Origin: Lewinellaceae bacterium
Lineage (GTDB): Bacteria; Bacteroidota; Bacteroidia; Chitinophagales; Saprospiraceae
Reading direction: 5' to 3'
Assembly: GCA_020636275.1 (NCBI GenBank)
Contig: JACJYD010000001.1
Coordinates: 992,001-1,056,000 of the forward strand
DNA length: 64,000 bases
The position numbers and the translations under genes are program-made. A model generated the notes under the pieces. The model had not been told where the DNA came from. It ran no database searches and saw nothing but the letters and a program-made list of their open reading frames with translations. Shown piece by piece: positions 22,998 through 30,630 of this stretch; position 1 is the first letter of the stretch, and each line of letters begins with the position of its first letter.

Positions 22998-23807
22998 ATG
23001 GAAAAATACCTGACCAATCTGTATTACCGCCTTTTGGAAAGGTGGACCAAGTGGAAGGAAAACACCCTGCGTTGGCTCCGGAAGTACCGGTATAAGCTTT
23101 ACTTTCTAGGCTTTTTGGCCCTGACCTTGTACGCCAAAGACCTTCAGTTTACGATCGGCATGGATGGGTATACCATTGCCGATTTTCAGGCCCTTCGGCC
23201 TATTCCCCGCCTGATGTCCCGGGTTTTGTCCGGTGCGGAAGCCGACGAAGATCCCGGATTTGCACCTATTTCCTGGGATGAGATCCTCAATGGAGAAAAA
23301 GCCGGCACGGCGACGCCGGTTGCGGACAAAGTTCAGCTACCAGCGGCCCGTACGGAAAAACAAAAGGTACAATTGGCATATGTGAAACGGTTTGCCCAGG
23401 TAGCGCAAGGGGAGATGAAAAAATTCGGGATCCCTGCCAGCATTACCCTGGCGCAGGCTTTGCTGGAGAGCGATGCGGGTAAAAGTCGTCTGGCCTCCCG
23501 GCACAATAATCACTTCGGGATCAAGTGTCAATCGCGCACATGTCCGAAAGGGCATTGTGTCAACTATGCCGACGACACGCCCAAGGATTTTTTCCGGCAA
23601 TACGAAACAGCCTGGGAGAGCTTCCGGGCGCACAGCGAATTTTTGCAACGCGACCGGTACCGCTCTCTTCACAAGCTGAAGCCGACAGATTACAAAGGGT
23701 GGGCCAAAGGGTTGGAACGGGCTGGCTATGCTACGGGCAAAGGCTATGGAGACAAACTGATCCGCCTGATCGAGGACTTAAAGCTATACCAGTACGACCG
23801 GGTTTGA
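22998..23807 (+). CDS. membrane-anchored glucosaminidase
   Basis: Peptidoglycan hydrolase (endo-beta-N-acetylglucosaminidase family, as in FlgJ/Atl). 269 residues from ATG 22998. A hydrophobic anchor (YFLGFLALTLYAKDLQFTIG) is followed by a linker and the glucosaminidase domain from about residue 125: GIPASITLAQALLESDAGKS with the catalytic Glu, NNHFGIKCQ, and YATGKGYGDKLIRLIEDLKL. The domain should face the periplasm. The gene begins 196 bp from the divergent AraC-type regulator. Confidence 0.9.
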   Translation: MEKYLTNLYYRLLERWTKWKENTLRWLRKYRYKLYFLGFLALTLYAKDLQFTIGMDGYTIADFQALRPIPRLMSRVLSGAEADEDPGFAPISWDEILNGEKAGTATPVADKVQLPAARTEKQKVQLAYVKRFAQVAQGEMKKFGIPASITLAQALLESDAGKSRLASRHNNHFGIKCQSRTCPKGHCVNYADDTPKDFFRQYETAWESFRAHSEFLQRDRYRSLHKLKPTDYKGWAKGLERAGYATGKGYGDKLIRLIEDLKLYQYDRV

Positions 23808-23810
23808 ACA

Positions 23811-24059
23811 TTAATTCTGTTCTTCCCGCGCTTGTTCGTCCTCGTCTCTCTTCCGCTCTATTTGCTTGCGTTCCGCTTCCCGGGCGCCTTCCTTCAATTC
23901 GTTCTCCAGAGACCTGCGGGCGTTGTTGAATTCACTGATCCCGCGTCCGAGGCCGCGCATCAATTCAGGAATCTTCTTCCCGCCGAAAAGCAGCAGGATA
24001 GCGAAGAAGATGACGAGCATCTCCGGACCGAAAAAGTTGAACAAGAAAATCGTATTCAT
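23811..24059 (-). CDS. tatA: twin-arginine translocase subunit TatA/TatE
   Basis: Pore-forming subunit of the Tat system, which exports folded proteins across the inner membrane. 82 residues from ATG 24059: short N-terminus with FFGPEMLVIFFAILLLFGGK (membrane helix with the polar entry residue), the amphipathic helix KIPELMRGLGRGISEFNNAR with the conserved Gly hinge, and a highly charged tail. tatC is not in the window. The longer reading from 24104 adds 15 unlikely residues. It ends 3 bp from the converging glucosaminidase gene. Confidence 0.93.
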   Translation of the reverse strand: MNTIFLFNFFGPEMLVIFFAILLLFGGKKIPELMRGLGRGISEFNNARRSLENELKEGAREAERKQIERKRDEDEQAREEQN

Positions 24060-24082
24060 GATGTAGTTATTTAATCGTGGAG

Positions 24083-24090
24083 CAAAGGTA
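24083..24090 (-). promoter_or_regulatory. candidate -7 box for tatA
   Basis: CAAAGGTA on the plus strand reads TACCTTTG on the minus strand, 24 bp upstream of the tatA start. The -33 region is poor. Confidence 0.5.
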
Positions 24091-24201
24091 AACGTTTTTC
24101 CCATCGCTTCATTCAGATATAAAACGGGCCGATGGGTTTAACTGTTCGGCATATTTCTACAAAGACCTTAAATGCCATTTTGGTTTCATCTATCTGCATA
24201 A

Positions 24202-25155
24202 TTATTTTTTCAGACCGATCTCCCGCAGACGTTCGTCCAGGTATTCCCCGGCTGTTATGGGCTCATAGGCAAGGGGACGATCCGCGTTTATGCATCCGGG
24301 CAGGCAGCTCAGGTCCATACTGCTCACCGGGTGCAGGAAAAAAGGAATGGATAGCCGGGGCATATGCCATTCTTCCCGGGGCGGGTTGACCACCCGGTGC
24401 GTCGTGGATTTGAGGTAGTTATTGGTCAGGCGCTGCAGCATATCGCCTACATTGATCACGATCTCGCCCTCTTCCGGTACGGTATTCAGCCATTGCCCTT
24501 CTTTGTTGAGCAACTGCAGGCCCCCGGCAGAAGCCCCCACCAGCAAAGTGATCAGGTTGATGTCTTCGTGTTGTTCGGCGCGGATAGCCGAATGCGGCTC
24601 CTCGGTGATCGGCGGGTAGTGAATGGCCCGCAGGATGCTGTTGCCCTCCAGGATCTGCCGGTCGAAGTAGTCTTCCGGAAGCTCCAGGTGAATGGCAATA
24701 GCCCGGAGCAATTGGCCTCCGGCTTTTTCAAAAGCCCGGTAGAGTTCCCCGCCCAGGCGGGTAAATTCCGGGTTTTCCCGCGTGTGGACATTAGCCGGGT
24801 ACTCCTCCGCCAGCGGATGATCTTCGTCGACTTCCTGTCCGATCTGGAAAAATTCCTTCAGATCGGCCACCTTCGATTGCTTGGCGTGTTCCTTGCCGAA
24901 GGAGGTATAGCCGCGTTGCCCGGCCATGCCGGCAATTTCGTATTGCTGCTTGATCGCCAAGGGTTGGTTGAAAAAAGCCCTGGCTTCGCGGTAAAACCCA
25001 TCGATCAATGCATCGGGGATGCCGTGGTTTTTGACGCCGACGAATCCGATCTCGTGAAAGGCTTTGCCCAGTTCACCGACAAAAACCTGGCGGTCCCGGG
25101 CATTTCCATGCACGAATTTTGACAGGTCGACTACGGGGATAGCTCTGTTGCTCAT
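24202..25155 (-). CDS. isopenicillin-N-synthase-family 2-oxoglutarate/Fe(II) oxygenase
   Basis: Fe(II)-dependent dioxygenase, 317 residues. N-terminal DIOX_N-like part: IPVVDLSKFVHG and GFVGVKNHGIP. The jelly-roll core carries the iron facial triad, His and Asp in AEQHEDINLITLLVG and His in KSTTHRVVNPP, and the 2-oxoglutarate-binding Arg-x-Ser in MPRLSIPFF. All catalytic residues are present. Homologues occur across Bacteroidota, and the natural substrate is unknown; the name does not imply antibiotic synthesis. It follows ruvC on the same strand after 21 bp. Confidence 0.9.
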   Translation of the reverse strand: MSNRAIPVVDLSKFVHGNARDRQVFVGELGKAFHEIGFVGVKNHGIPDALIDGFYREARAFFNQPLAIKQQYEIAGMAGQRGYTSFGKEHAKQSKVADLKEFFQIGQEVDEDHPLAEEYPANVHTRENPEFTRLGGELYRAFEKAGGQLLRAIAIHLELPEDYFDRQILEGNSILRAIHYPPITEEPHSAIRAEQHEDINLITLLVGASAGGLQLLNKEGQWLNTVPEEGEIVINVGDMLQRLTNNYLKSTTHRVVNPPREEWHMPRLSIPFFLHPVSSMDLSCLPGCINADRPLAYEPITAGEYLDERLREIGLKK

Positions 25156-25176
25156 CGAGAAAAATTTTTATCCGGT

Positions 25177-25746
25177 TTATGCAATTCGGTCGGGATTATC
25201 CTGAATAAACCGAGACCACCCTTTGCCTTTTGCCGATCCGGCGAGGGGCGAATTCCGTTGAAGGTGGTGGCACACGGCTGTTGCCAGGGCATCGGTGGCG
25301 TCCAGAAAGCGGTTGTCGACCGGGGATTTCAGCATGTGCCCGAGCATGGCGGCCACTTGCTCCTTGGAAGCGTTGCCGTTGCCCGTGACCGACTGTTTGA
25401 TCTTTTTGGGCATGTATTCCGTGATGGGCAGGCCTTTGGTCATGGCTGCGGCGATGGCAACCCCCTGGGCCCGTCCCAGTTTGAGCATGGACTGGGGGTT
25501 CTTCCCGAAAAAGGGCGCTTCGATCGCCATTTCCTGCGGATGGTACTGGGTGATGAGTTCCTGGACCCGCTCGAAAATGGAATGCAACTTTTCCTGGGCG
25601 GAATCGTGGTGCGACAGGGTCAGGACGCCCATTACGGTGAGGTCGATTTCCTGGCCCTGGGCGAGGATGACCGCATACCCCAGCACGTTGGTGCCCGGGT
25701 CGATCCCGAGGATCCGGAGCGGGGTTTTGGTTCCTTTGTTATCCAT
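25177..25746 (-). CDS. ruvC: Holliday junction resolvase RuvC
   Basis: Endonuclease that resolves Holliday junctions with RuvAB. 189 residues with the RNase H-like fold and its acidic catalytic set: Asp in ILGIDPGTNVLGYAV, Glu in MAIEAPFFGKNPQSMLKLGR, and Asp in DATDALATAVCHH. The C-terminus is a few residues longer than E. coli RuvC. ruvA is 13 kb away on the other strand. A -7-like TACCTTTA lies at 25751-25758. Confidence 0.95.
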   Translation of the reverse strand: MDNKGTKTPLRILGIDPGTNVLGYAVILAQGQEIDLTVMGVLTLSHHDSAQEKLHSIFERVQELITQYHPQEMAIEAPFFGKNPQSMLKLGRAQGVAIAAAMTKGLPITEYMPKKIKQSVTGNGNASKEQVAAMLGHMLKSPVDNRFLDATDALATAVCHHLQRNSPLAGSAKGKGWSRFIQDNPDRIA

Positions 25747-25750
25747 TCCC

Positions 25751-25758
25751 TAAAGGTA
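25751..25758 (-). promoter_or_regulatory. candidate -7 box for ruvC
   Basis: Minus-strand TACCTTTA differs from TAnnTTTG in the last base and lies only 4 bp from the ruvC start codon, implying a nearly leaderless transcript if real. Confidence 0.3.
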
Positions 25759-25780
25759 AGCAATTGCCAAAAATATCCTT

Positions 25781-25788
25781 TACCTTTG
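25781..25788 (+). promoter_or_regulatory. candidate -7 box for the YbhN-like gene
   Basis: TACCTTTG lies 22 bp before the TTG start at 25811. No good -33 box at the usual distance. Confidence 0.5.
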
Positions 25789-25810
25789 GTGGCATTCAAA
25801 ATCGAGCTAT

Positions 25811-26869
25811 TTGATCGCTGCTTTCGCCGCCCGTCTTCGTTGCGCCATTTCCCAAAAACCGAGCCCGGCATTCATCCTTGCGTTGAAAATTGCCGTGTTG
25901 GCCGGTTTAGGCTGGGCTGTCTACCACCAGGTTTGGTCGCGGGAAGACGCGGGCGCGCTCTGGCATACTTTTGCAGATCATTGGTCGGGCAGCGGAAAAT
26001 GGCTCCTGTGGGCCGCTGTTTTTTTGGTGCCGGTCAACTGGGGCCTGGAATCCCAGAAGTGGCGCTGTCTCCTCAGCCGGTTTATCCCTATCAGTTTTTG
26101 GCAGAGTTACCGGGCTATCCTGGCAGGGGTGGCGATCTCTCTTTTTACCCCCAACCGGATGGGCGAGTACGGCGGGCGCGTGCTCGGCGTGGAAGCCCGC
26201 CATGGCTGGAAAGCTGTGTTAGCCACGCTGGTGGGCAGCATGAGCCAATGGCTGGTGCTGTTCGGGATGGGTTTTTTCGGGTTGGCGATCTTCTCTTCCT
26301 ATGTGGCTTTTCGAAATGAAGCGATCCTTCCCGGACTCTTTGCCGCCGGCGCTTTGCTCGTCGGCTTCCTGGCCTATTTGTTTTTCCACCTCTACCGCTT
26401 GCCGCACTGGTTGCGGCGGATCCCTTTCTACCGGTATTTTCACCGGTATTTTCGGATGGTCGCCCTGGTACACCGCTACCGGAAACGGGACCTGGGCAAG
26501 GTGCTCAGCCTGGCGGGTCTTCGATACCTCACTTACTCGGTGCAGTATTTCCTGTTGCTGCAGTTTTTGGGTGTCGACGTTTCCCCCTGGGTCGGGTTTG
26601 CGGGCATTTCCACCCTTTTTCTCTTTCAAACCAGTCTGCCCCTTCCGCCCGTGGTGGGCTTGCTGGCTCGGGGCGAAGCGGCCCTGTTCGTATGGGGGCC
26701 TTTCAGCGATCAACCGCTTTCCATTCTGGCAGCCAGCTATGGGCTTTTCATAATAAACCTTTCCGTCCCGGCGTTACTTGGAGCGATAGTAATAGTCCAA
26801 ACCAATGTCAGTAAATTGCTGGGTTATGAAAAAGAAGAAGTGGTCGAAGTGGATCTGGGCCGCAGCTAG
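25811..26869 (+). CDS. lysylphosphatidylglycerol synthase TM-region-like membrane protein (YbhN/UPF0104)
   Basis: Integral inner-membrane protein of about 352 residues with roughly eight hydrophobic segments. It contains the family's conserved part ISLFTPNRMGEYGGRV near residue 115 and LPPVVGLLARGEAALFVWG near 280. Related proteins are lipid flippase domains of LPG synthases; stand-alone members in Bacteroidota have no proven substrate. No ATG fits: upstream in-frame codons end at a stop near 25757, so TTG 25811 is the best start and may be misplaced by some codons. It overlaps the next gene by 44 bp. Confidence 0.83.
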   Translation: MIAAFAARLRCAISQKPSPAFILALKIAVLAGLGWAVYHQVWSREDAGALWHTFADHWSGSGKWLLWAAVFLVPVNWGLESQKWRCLLSRFIPISFWQSYRAILAGVAISLFTPNRMGEYGGRVLGVEARHGWKAVLATLVGSMSQWLVLFGMGFFGLAIFSSYVAFRNEAILPGLFAAGALLVGFLAYLFFHLYRLPHWLRRIPFYRYFHRYFRMVALVHRYRKRDLGKVLSLAGLRYLTYSVQYFLLLQFLGVDVSPWVGFAGISTLFLFQTSLPLPPVVGLLARGEAALFVWGPFSDQPLSILAASYGLFIINLSVPALLGAIVIVQTNVSKLLGYEKEEVVEVDLGRS

Positions 26870-27698
26870 CCTCCCCCTCCTGTTCGGGTTTGTACCCCTT
26901 TCCTTTCAGGCGGAAGGACAGACGGAAACCAAGGCGCCCTCCAAAATCGACGCCTGTACCATCGACAACAACGCTTTCCAGCACGGGGAAGAGTTGACCT
27001 ATAAAGTATACTACAATCTCAACTTCATTTGGGTGCCCGCCGGAGAGGTCGTTTTCAACGTCAACGAAGTGAACGGGCAGTTTCATTATTCGGTGAAGGG
27101 TTGGACCTATAGTTCTTACGAGTGGTTTTTCAAAGTGCGCGACAATTACGACACCTACGTCGACAAAAACACCCTGTTGCCGACCCTCTCCATCCGGGAT
27201 GTGCGGGAGGGGGGCTATACCCTTTACGATAAGGTCGATTTCGACCAAAAGCGAAATACCGCCTTTTCCACCCGGGGCCGCTCGAAGGAAAATATCAAGG
27301 AACAAAAGGAATTTCCCATCGATCCCTGCATGCACGATATGCTCTCCCTGATCTACTACACCCGCAACCTGAAATTCGACCAGATGAAGTCGGGCGATCA
27401 CGTTCCGGTCAAGATCTTTCTGGATAAGGAAATTTACCCGCTACAGATGACCTTTAACGGCCATGTCGCCAAGAAGTCGATCAAGGGACTGGGGAAATAC
27501 GACACCCTGGAGTTCAGTCCCGAACTGATCGAAGGAGAATATTTCAAAAAAGGAGCCACGATGCGTATTTGGGCTACCAATGATGAGAACAAGGTGCCCC
27601 TCCTCATCGAATCGCCGGTAGCGGTCGGCTCGATCAAGGCCGTATTGAAATCCTATAAGAGGGTCCGCCATGAGTGGTCGGCCGAGGTCGATGATTAA
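26826..27698 (+). CDS. DUF3108 domain protein, exported
   Basis: 290 residues. Lys-rich start followed by a signal peptide (IWAAASLPLLFGFVPLSF), then a beta-rich DUF3108 domain: FQHGEELTYKVYYNLNFIW, VPAGEVVFNVNEVNG, and a final VGSIKAVLKSYKRVRHEW. Members are periplasmic, and the fold is probably a lipocalin or LolA-like barrel; the function is unknown. ATG 26826 lies inside the end of the upstream membrane-protein gene (44 bp overlap), which suggests translational coupling. Confidence 0.88.
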   Translation: MKKKKWSKWIWAAASLPLLFGFVPLSFQAEGQTETKAPSKIDACTIDNNAFQHGEELTYKVYYNLNFIWVPAGEVVFNVNEVNGQFHYSVKGWTYSSYEWFFKVRDNYDTYVDKNTLLPTLSIRDVREGGYTLYDKVDFDQKRNTAFSTRGRSKENIKEQKEFPIDPCMHDMLSLIYYTRNLKFDQMKSGDHVPVKIFLDKEIYPLQMTFNGHVAKKSIKGLGKYDTLEFSPELIEGEYFKKGATMRIWATNDENKVPLLIESPVAVGSIKAVLKSYKRVRHEWSAEVDD

Positions 27699-27718
27699 TA
27701 TTGTCAGAGAACTTAATA

Positions 27719-27765
27719 AAATCAGGGTGGAGGAAGTGTCGATGGCACTTCCTCCATCCTGATTT
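27719..27765. repeat. 20-bp stem-loop between DUF3108 and DUF4230 genes
   Basis: AAATCAGGGTGGAGGAAGTG (27719-27738), 7-base loop, then its reverse complement (27746-27765) with a single G-T pair. It ends 18 bases before the DUF4230 start and has no T-tract. Confidence 0.9.
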
Positions 27766-27783
27766 AAGATTATCACCGTCATT

Positions 27784-28404
27784 ATGAAAGTAGATAAATG
27801 GATGATCCTCTTGCTGCTGCTCGTTTTTGCAGTGGGCTTTTGGGTGGGGAAGACCTGGTCGGAGGCCGGCGCCAGGGTAGGACCTCAGGAGGAAGCGGAT
27901 GTCCTGATCGAAAAGATCCGGAAGGTGAGTAAGTTGGTGACCATCGAGGGTGATTTTCTGGAGTACTACGATTACGAAAACCGGCCTTCTTTTTACAACT
28001 CCCATTACTGGATCACCGATCAATTCAAAAAAACAGTGCAACTCCGGGTCCGCGCCAAGGTATTGGTCGGCTACGACCTGCACGGCATTCGCGTCGATGC
28101 CTATCCGGAAGAACGCAAGATCGTGATCAGCGACCTGCCCGAGCCGGAAATCCTGGCCATCGATCACCAGGTCGACTTTTTCGATAAGGAAGCCACTATC
28201 TTCTGGCCTTTGTCGGACGAAGATTACCTCACGGTTTCCAAAGGAGCGGAAGAGCAGATCCGGAAAGCGGCGATGAACAGCGACCTGATCCCCCGTGCCA
28301 GGAGGGAAGGCAACGAACTGTTCGACATCATGTCGTTTATGGTGATGAATACCGGCTGGACGCTGGAAATCGAGAACCACTCCATTCCATCCATGCAGAA
28401 TTGA
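27784..28404 (+). CDS. DUF4230 domain protein
   Basis: 206 residues with one N-terminal membrane helix (MILLLLLVFAVGFWVGK), then a soluble domain matching DUF4230 by ADVLIEKIRKVSKLVTIEG near the start and VDAYPEERKIVISDLPEPEI in the middle. Probably anchored in the inner membrane and facing the periplasm. No role is known for the family. A 20-bp stem-loop lies directly upstream. Confidence 0.88.
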   Translation: MKVDKWMILLLLLVFAVGFWVGKTWSEAGARVGPQEEADVLIEKIRKVSKLVTIEGDFLEYYDYENRPSFYNSHYWITDQFKKTVQLRVRAKVLVGYDLHGIRVDAYPEERKIVISDLPEPEILAIDHQVDFFDKEATIFWPLSDEDYLTVSKGAEEQIRKAAMNSDLIPRARREGNELFDIMSFMVMNTGWTLEIENHSIPSMQN

Positions 28405-28460
28405 ATAAGGAAGTCGCAGAATTTTCATCTCCGGGCAGTCGGTTTACGTGCTAAAAAAAC

Positions 28461-28468
28461 TATATTTG
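28461..28468 (+). promoter_or_regulatory. candidate -7 box for the peptide transporter gene
   Basis: TATATTTG fits TAnnTTTG. It lies upstream of the stem-loop 28487-28533, which would then be in the 5' leader of the transcript. The -33 box is not clear. Confidence 0.45.
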
Positions 28469-28486
28469 GCCGTTATTGACATTTTT

Positions 28487-28533
28487 ATTTAGGAGCGGGT
28501 GGAGTTGAATGCGCGCTCCACCCGCTCCTAAAT
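28487..28533. repeat. perfect 18-bp stem-loop in the leader of the peptide transporter gene
   Basis: ATTTAGGAGCGGGTGGAG (28487-28504), 11-base loop, then its exact reverse complement (28516-28533). It ends 33 bases before the start codon. AT-rich flanks on both sides. Confidence 0.9.
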
Positions 28534-28566
28534 GAAATTTTAACACACGTAAAAAACTATACAATT

Positions 28567-30573
28567 ATGAATCCAGCGTATAAGTTGATGCTCATTGCGT
28601 GGGTAGCTGTGGCTGCCTGGGTAGCATTTGTCATTTTCACGAACCGGAAGGTCCATCCCCGGGCCTTGTTTGCGCTGTTCATGGTTGAACTATGGGAGCG
28701 TTTCAGCTATTATGGGATGCGGGCTATCCTGGTCCTGTACATGACTTCCGAACTGATCAATGGTGGTTTTGCCTTTGACGATGCAAAAGCCTATGGTGTC
28801 TACGGAGCCTATGGGGCCCTGGTATACCTGACGCCGATCATCGGGGGCTATTTTGCCGACAGGATGATGGGTTTCCGGAAGGCAATCGTCTGGGGGGCAC
28901 TCCTGATGGCTGCGGGCCAGTTTACGCTGTTCCTGGACAACCAGACGACCTTCTTCATCGGTTTGGCCTTGCTGGTGGTTGGTAACGGTTTTTTCAAGCC
29001 GAATATCTCCAGTATGATCGGTAAGTTCTACCCGGAAGGAGACCCTCGCCGGGACGGCGCATTCACGATCTTCTATATGGGTATCAACATCGGTGCATTC
29101 CTCACCCCGCTGACCTGTGGCGCGATCGGCGAGATCGAAGGCTGGCGCTGGGGTTTTCTGACCGCGGGTGTTGGGATGTTGCTGGGCTGGGTCATCTTCC
29201 AATGGGCCAAAGGCGGCGGTTGGTTTGAAGAGTATGGCCTCAAACCCGAAGGAAACGAGGACATCAGGTTGCTGGGCATGAATTCGAAAGTGATCCCTTA
29301 TGTCGTTACGGTTTTATTGATCGGCATTGCGTGGTTGTTGCTCAAAAACGACGATGTGGTCGACATCATGCTCCTCGTCGTTGGAGGCGGTGTATTGGCT
29401 TACCTGTTATATTCCTCCACCAAATATGAAGAAGCCCAAAAACACCGGATCTGGGTGATCGTCATACTGCTCTTGTTCACTACGGTGTTCTGGACCTTCT
29501 TCGAACTGGCTGGCTCCGCCATGAACCTGTTTACAGAGCGGAACGTCAACAAGACCCTCAACGGGATGGAGTTGACCACGACCTTCTTCCAGGCCGTTAA
29601 CCCCTTCTTCATCATGGTATTCGCTCCTGTTTATTCCTGGATGTGGATCAAGCTGGCCAAGGCCGATAAGGAACCGGCTGCGCCCTACAAGTTTGCCACC
29701 GGTCTGGTCCTGCTGGGCCTGGGCTTCCTGGCTCTCAACCTGGGCAAAGGAGCTGCTGTGGCAGGTCTGATCCCGGCCTTCTTCCTCGTGGCCCTTTACC
29801 TGCTGCATACCCTTGGTGAACTGGCCTTGTCGCCGGTAGGCCTTTCCCTGGTGACCAAGCTGGCCCCTGTAAAGATCGTAGCCTTCCTGATGGGGATCTG
29901 GTTCCTGTCTTCCTCGATCGCCCACCAGGCCGGTAAGCACATCGCCCGCTTTACGGCGATCCAGGAGTCCAAGATCCTGACCGGAGAAACCTTCCAGGGA
30001 TGTATGGAAGACGATATCCTGCGCGATGCTGTGAAAGACCCGATGTTCCTGGATTGGCTGGCCGATAATCACGATATCAAAAAAGGCGAAACGGATCCCT
30101 GCCAGAAATACCTCAGCGATGGCGACAGCACCCGCTATATGCTCTGCCATGATCCCCAGTCGCTTGACGGCAGCCTGGTCAAACCCGAGTTTATTCAGCA
30201 CCTGAATGAAAAAGCCGCTGGGGCCAGAACGTATTACGCCGGAAAGATCCAGATCCTGGAAAGCAAGGAAAAGGCGGAAAAGATCAAGGACGAAAAAGCC
30301 AGGCAGAAAGCCCTGGATGCAAGTTATGTCACTTTCCTCACCGTCAATCCGGAGTATTCCGATCCGGCGAATGTGAAAATAATTCCGAAACAAGAAGCCC
30401 GGACGATGACCGATCAAACGGCTTCCGGCAAGCTGGTGTCTTGCCTGCGGGAGGATTCGCTGGTACTTGCACTCAGCGTGTTCCGCAAGCTGGGCTTTTT
30501 TGCCATCGGTTGTGGTGTGTTGTTGTTCCTCATCGGGCCGATCATCGCCCGGTGGATGCACGGCATCAAGTAA
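28567..30573 (+). CDS. POT/PTR family proton-coupled peptide transporter with extra N-terminal helix and large loop
   Basis: Major-facilitator protein that imports di- and tripeptides with protons. The signature MVELWERFSYYGMRAILVLY (ExxERFxYYG) is near residue 40, with GGYFADRMMG and FFKPNISSMIGKFYP following. Two unusual features: an extra hydrophobic helix at residues 6-26 before the usual first helix, and about 160 residues (465-625) inserted before the last helix, charged and containing four cysteines. At 668 residues it is much longer than a bacterial POT core of about 450-500. A stem-loop lies upstream, and a bidirectional terminator follows. Confidence 0.93.
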   Translation: MNPAYKLMLIAWVAVAAWVAFVIFTNRKVHPRALFALFMVELWERFSYYGMRAILVLYMTSELINGGFAFDDAKAYGVYGAYGALVYLTPIIGGYFADRMMGFRKAIVWGALLMAAGQFTLFLDNQTTFFIGLALLVVGNGFFKPNISSMIGKFYPEGDPRRDGAFTIFYMGINIGAFLTPLTCGAIGEIEGWRWGFLTAGVGMLLGWVIFQWAKGGGWFEEYGLKPEGNEDIRLLGMNSKVIPYVVTVLLIGIAWLLLKNDDVVDIMLLVVGGGVLAYLLYSSTKYEEAQKHRIWVIVILLLFTTVFWTFFELAGSAMNLFTERNVNKTLNGMELTTTFFQAVNPFFIMVFAPVYSWMWIKLAKADKEPAAPYKFATGLVLLGLGFLALNLGKGAAVAGLIPAFFLVALYLLHTLGELALSPVGLSLVTKLAPVKIVAFLMGIWFLSSSIAHQAGKHIARFTAIQESKILTGETFQGCMEDDILRDAVKDPMFLDWLADNHDIKKGETDPCQKYLSDGDSTRYMLCHDPQSLDGSLVKPEFIQHLNEKAAGARTYYAGKIQILESKEKAEKIKDEKARQKALDASYVTFLTVNPEYSDPANVKIIPKQEARTMTDQTASGKLVSCLREDSLVLALSVFRKLGFFAIGCGVLLFLIGPIIARWMHGIK

Positions 30574-30584
30574 GGATCACCCTG

Positions 30585-30630
30585 AAAAAAAGAAGGGGCG
30601 GATGGTACCATCCGCCCCTTCTTTTTTTTT
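30585..30630. terminator. bidirectional Rho-independent terminator
   Basis: AAGAAGGGGCGGATGG and its reverse complement flank the centre GTAC, with A-run before and T-run after. It sits between the converging peptide transporter and SurA-like genes; the stop codon of the latter lies in the T-run. Confidence 0.95.
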
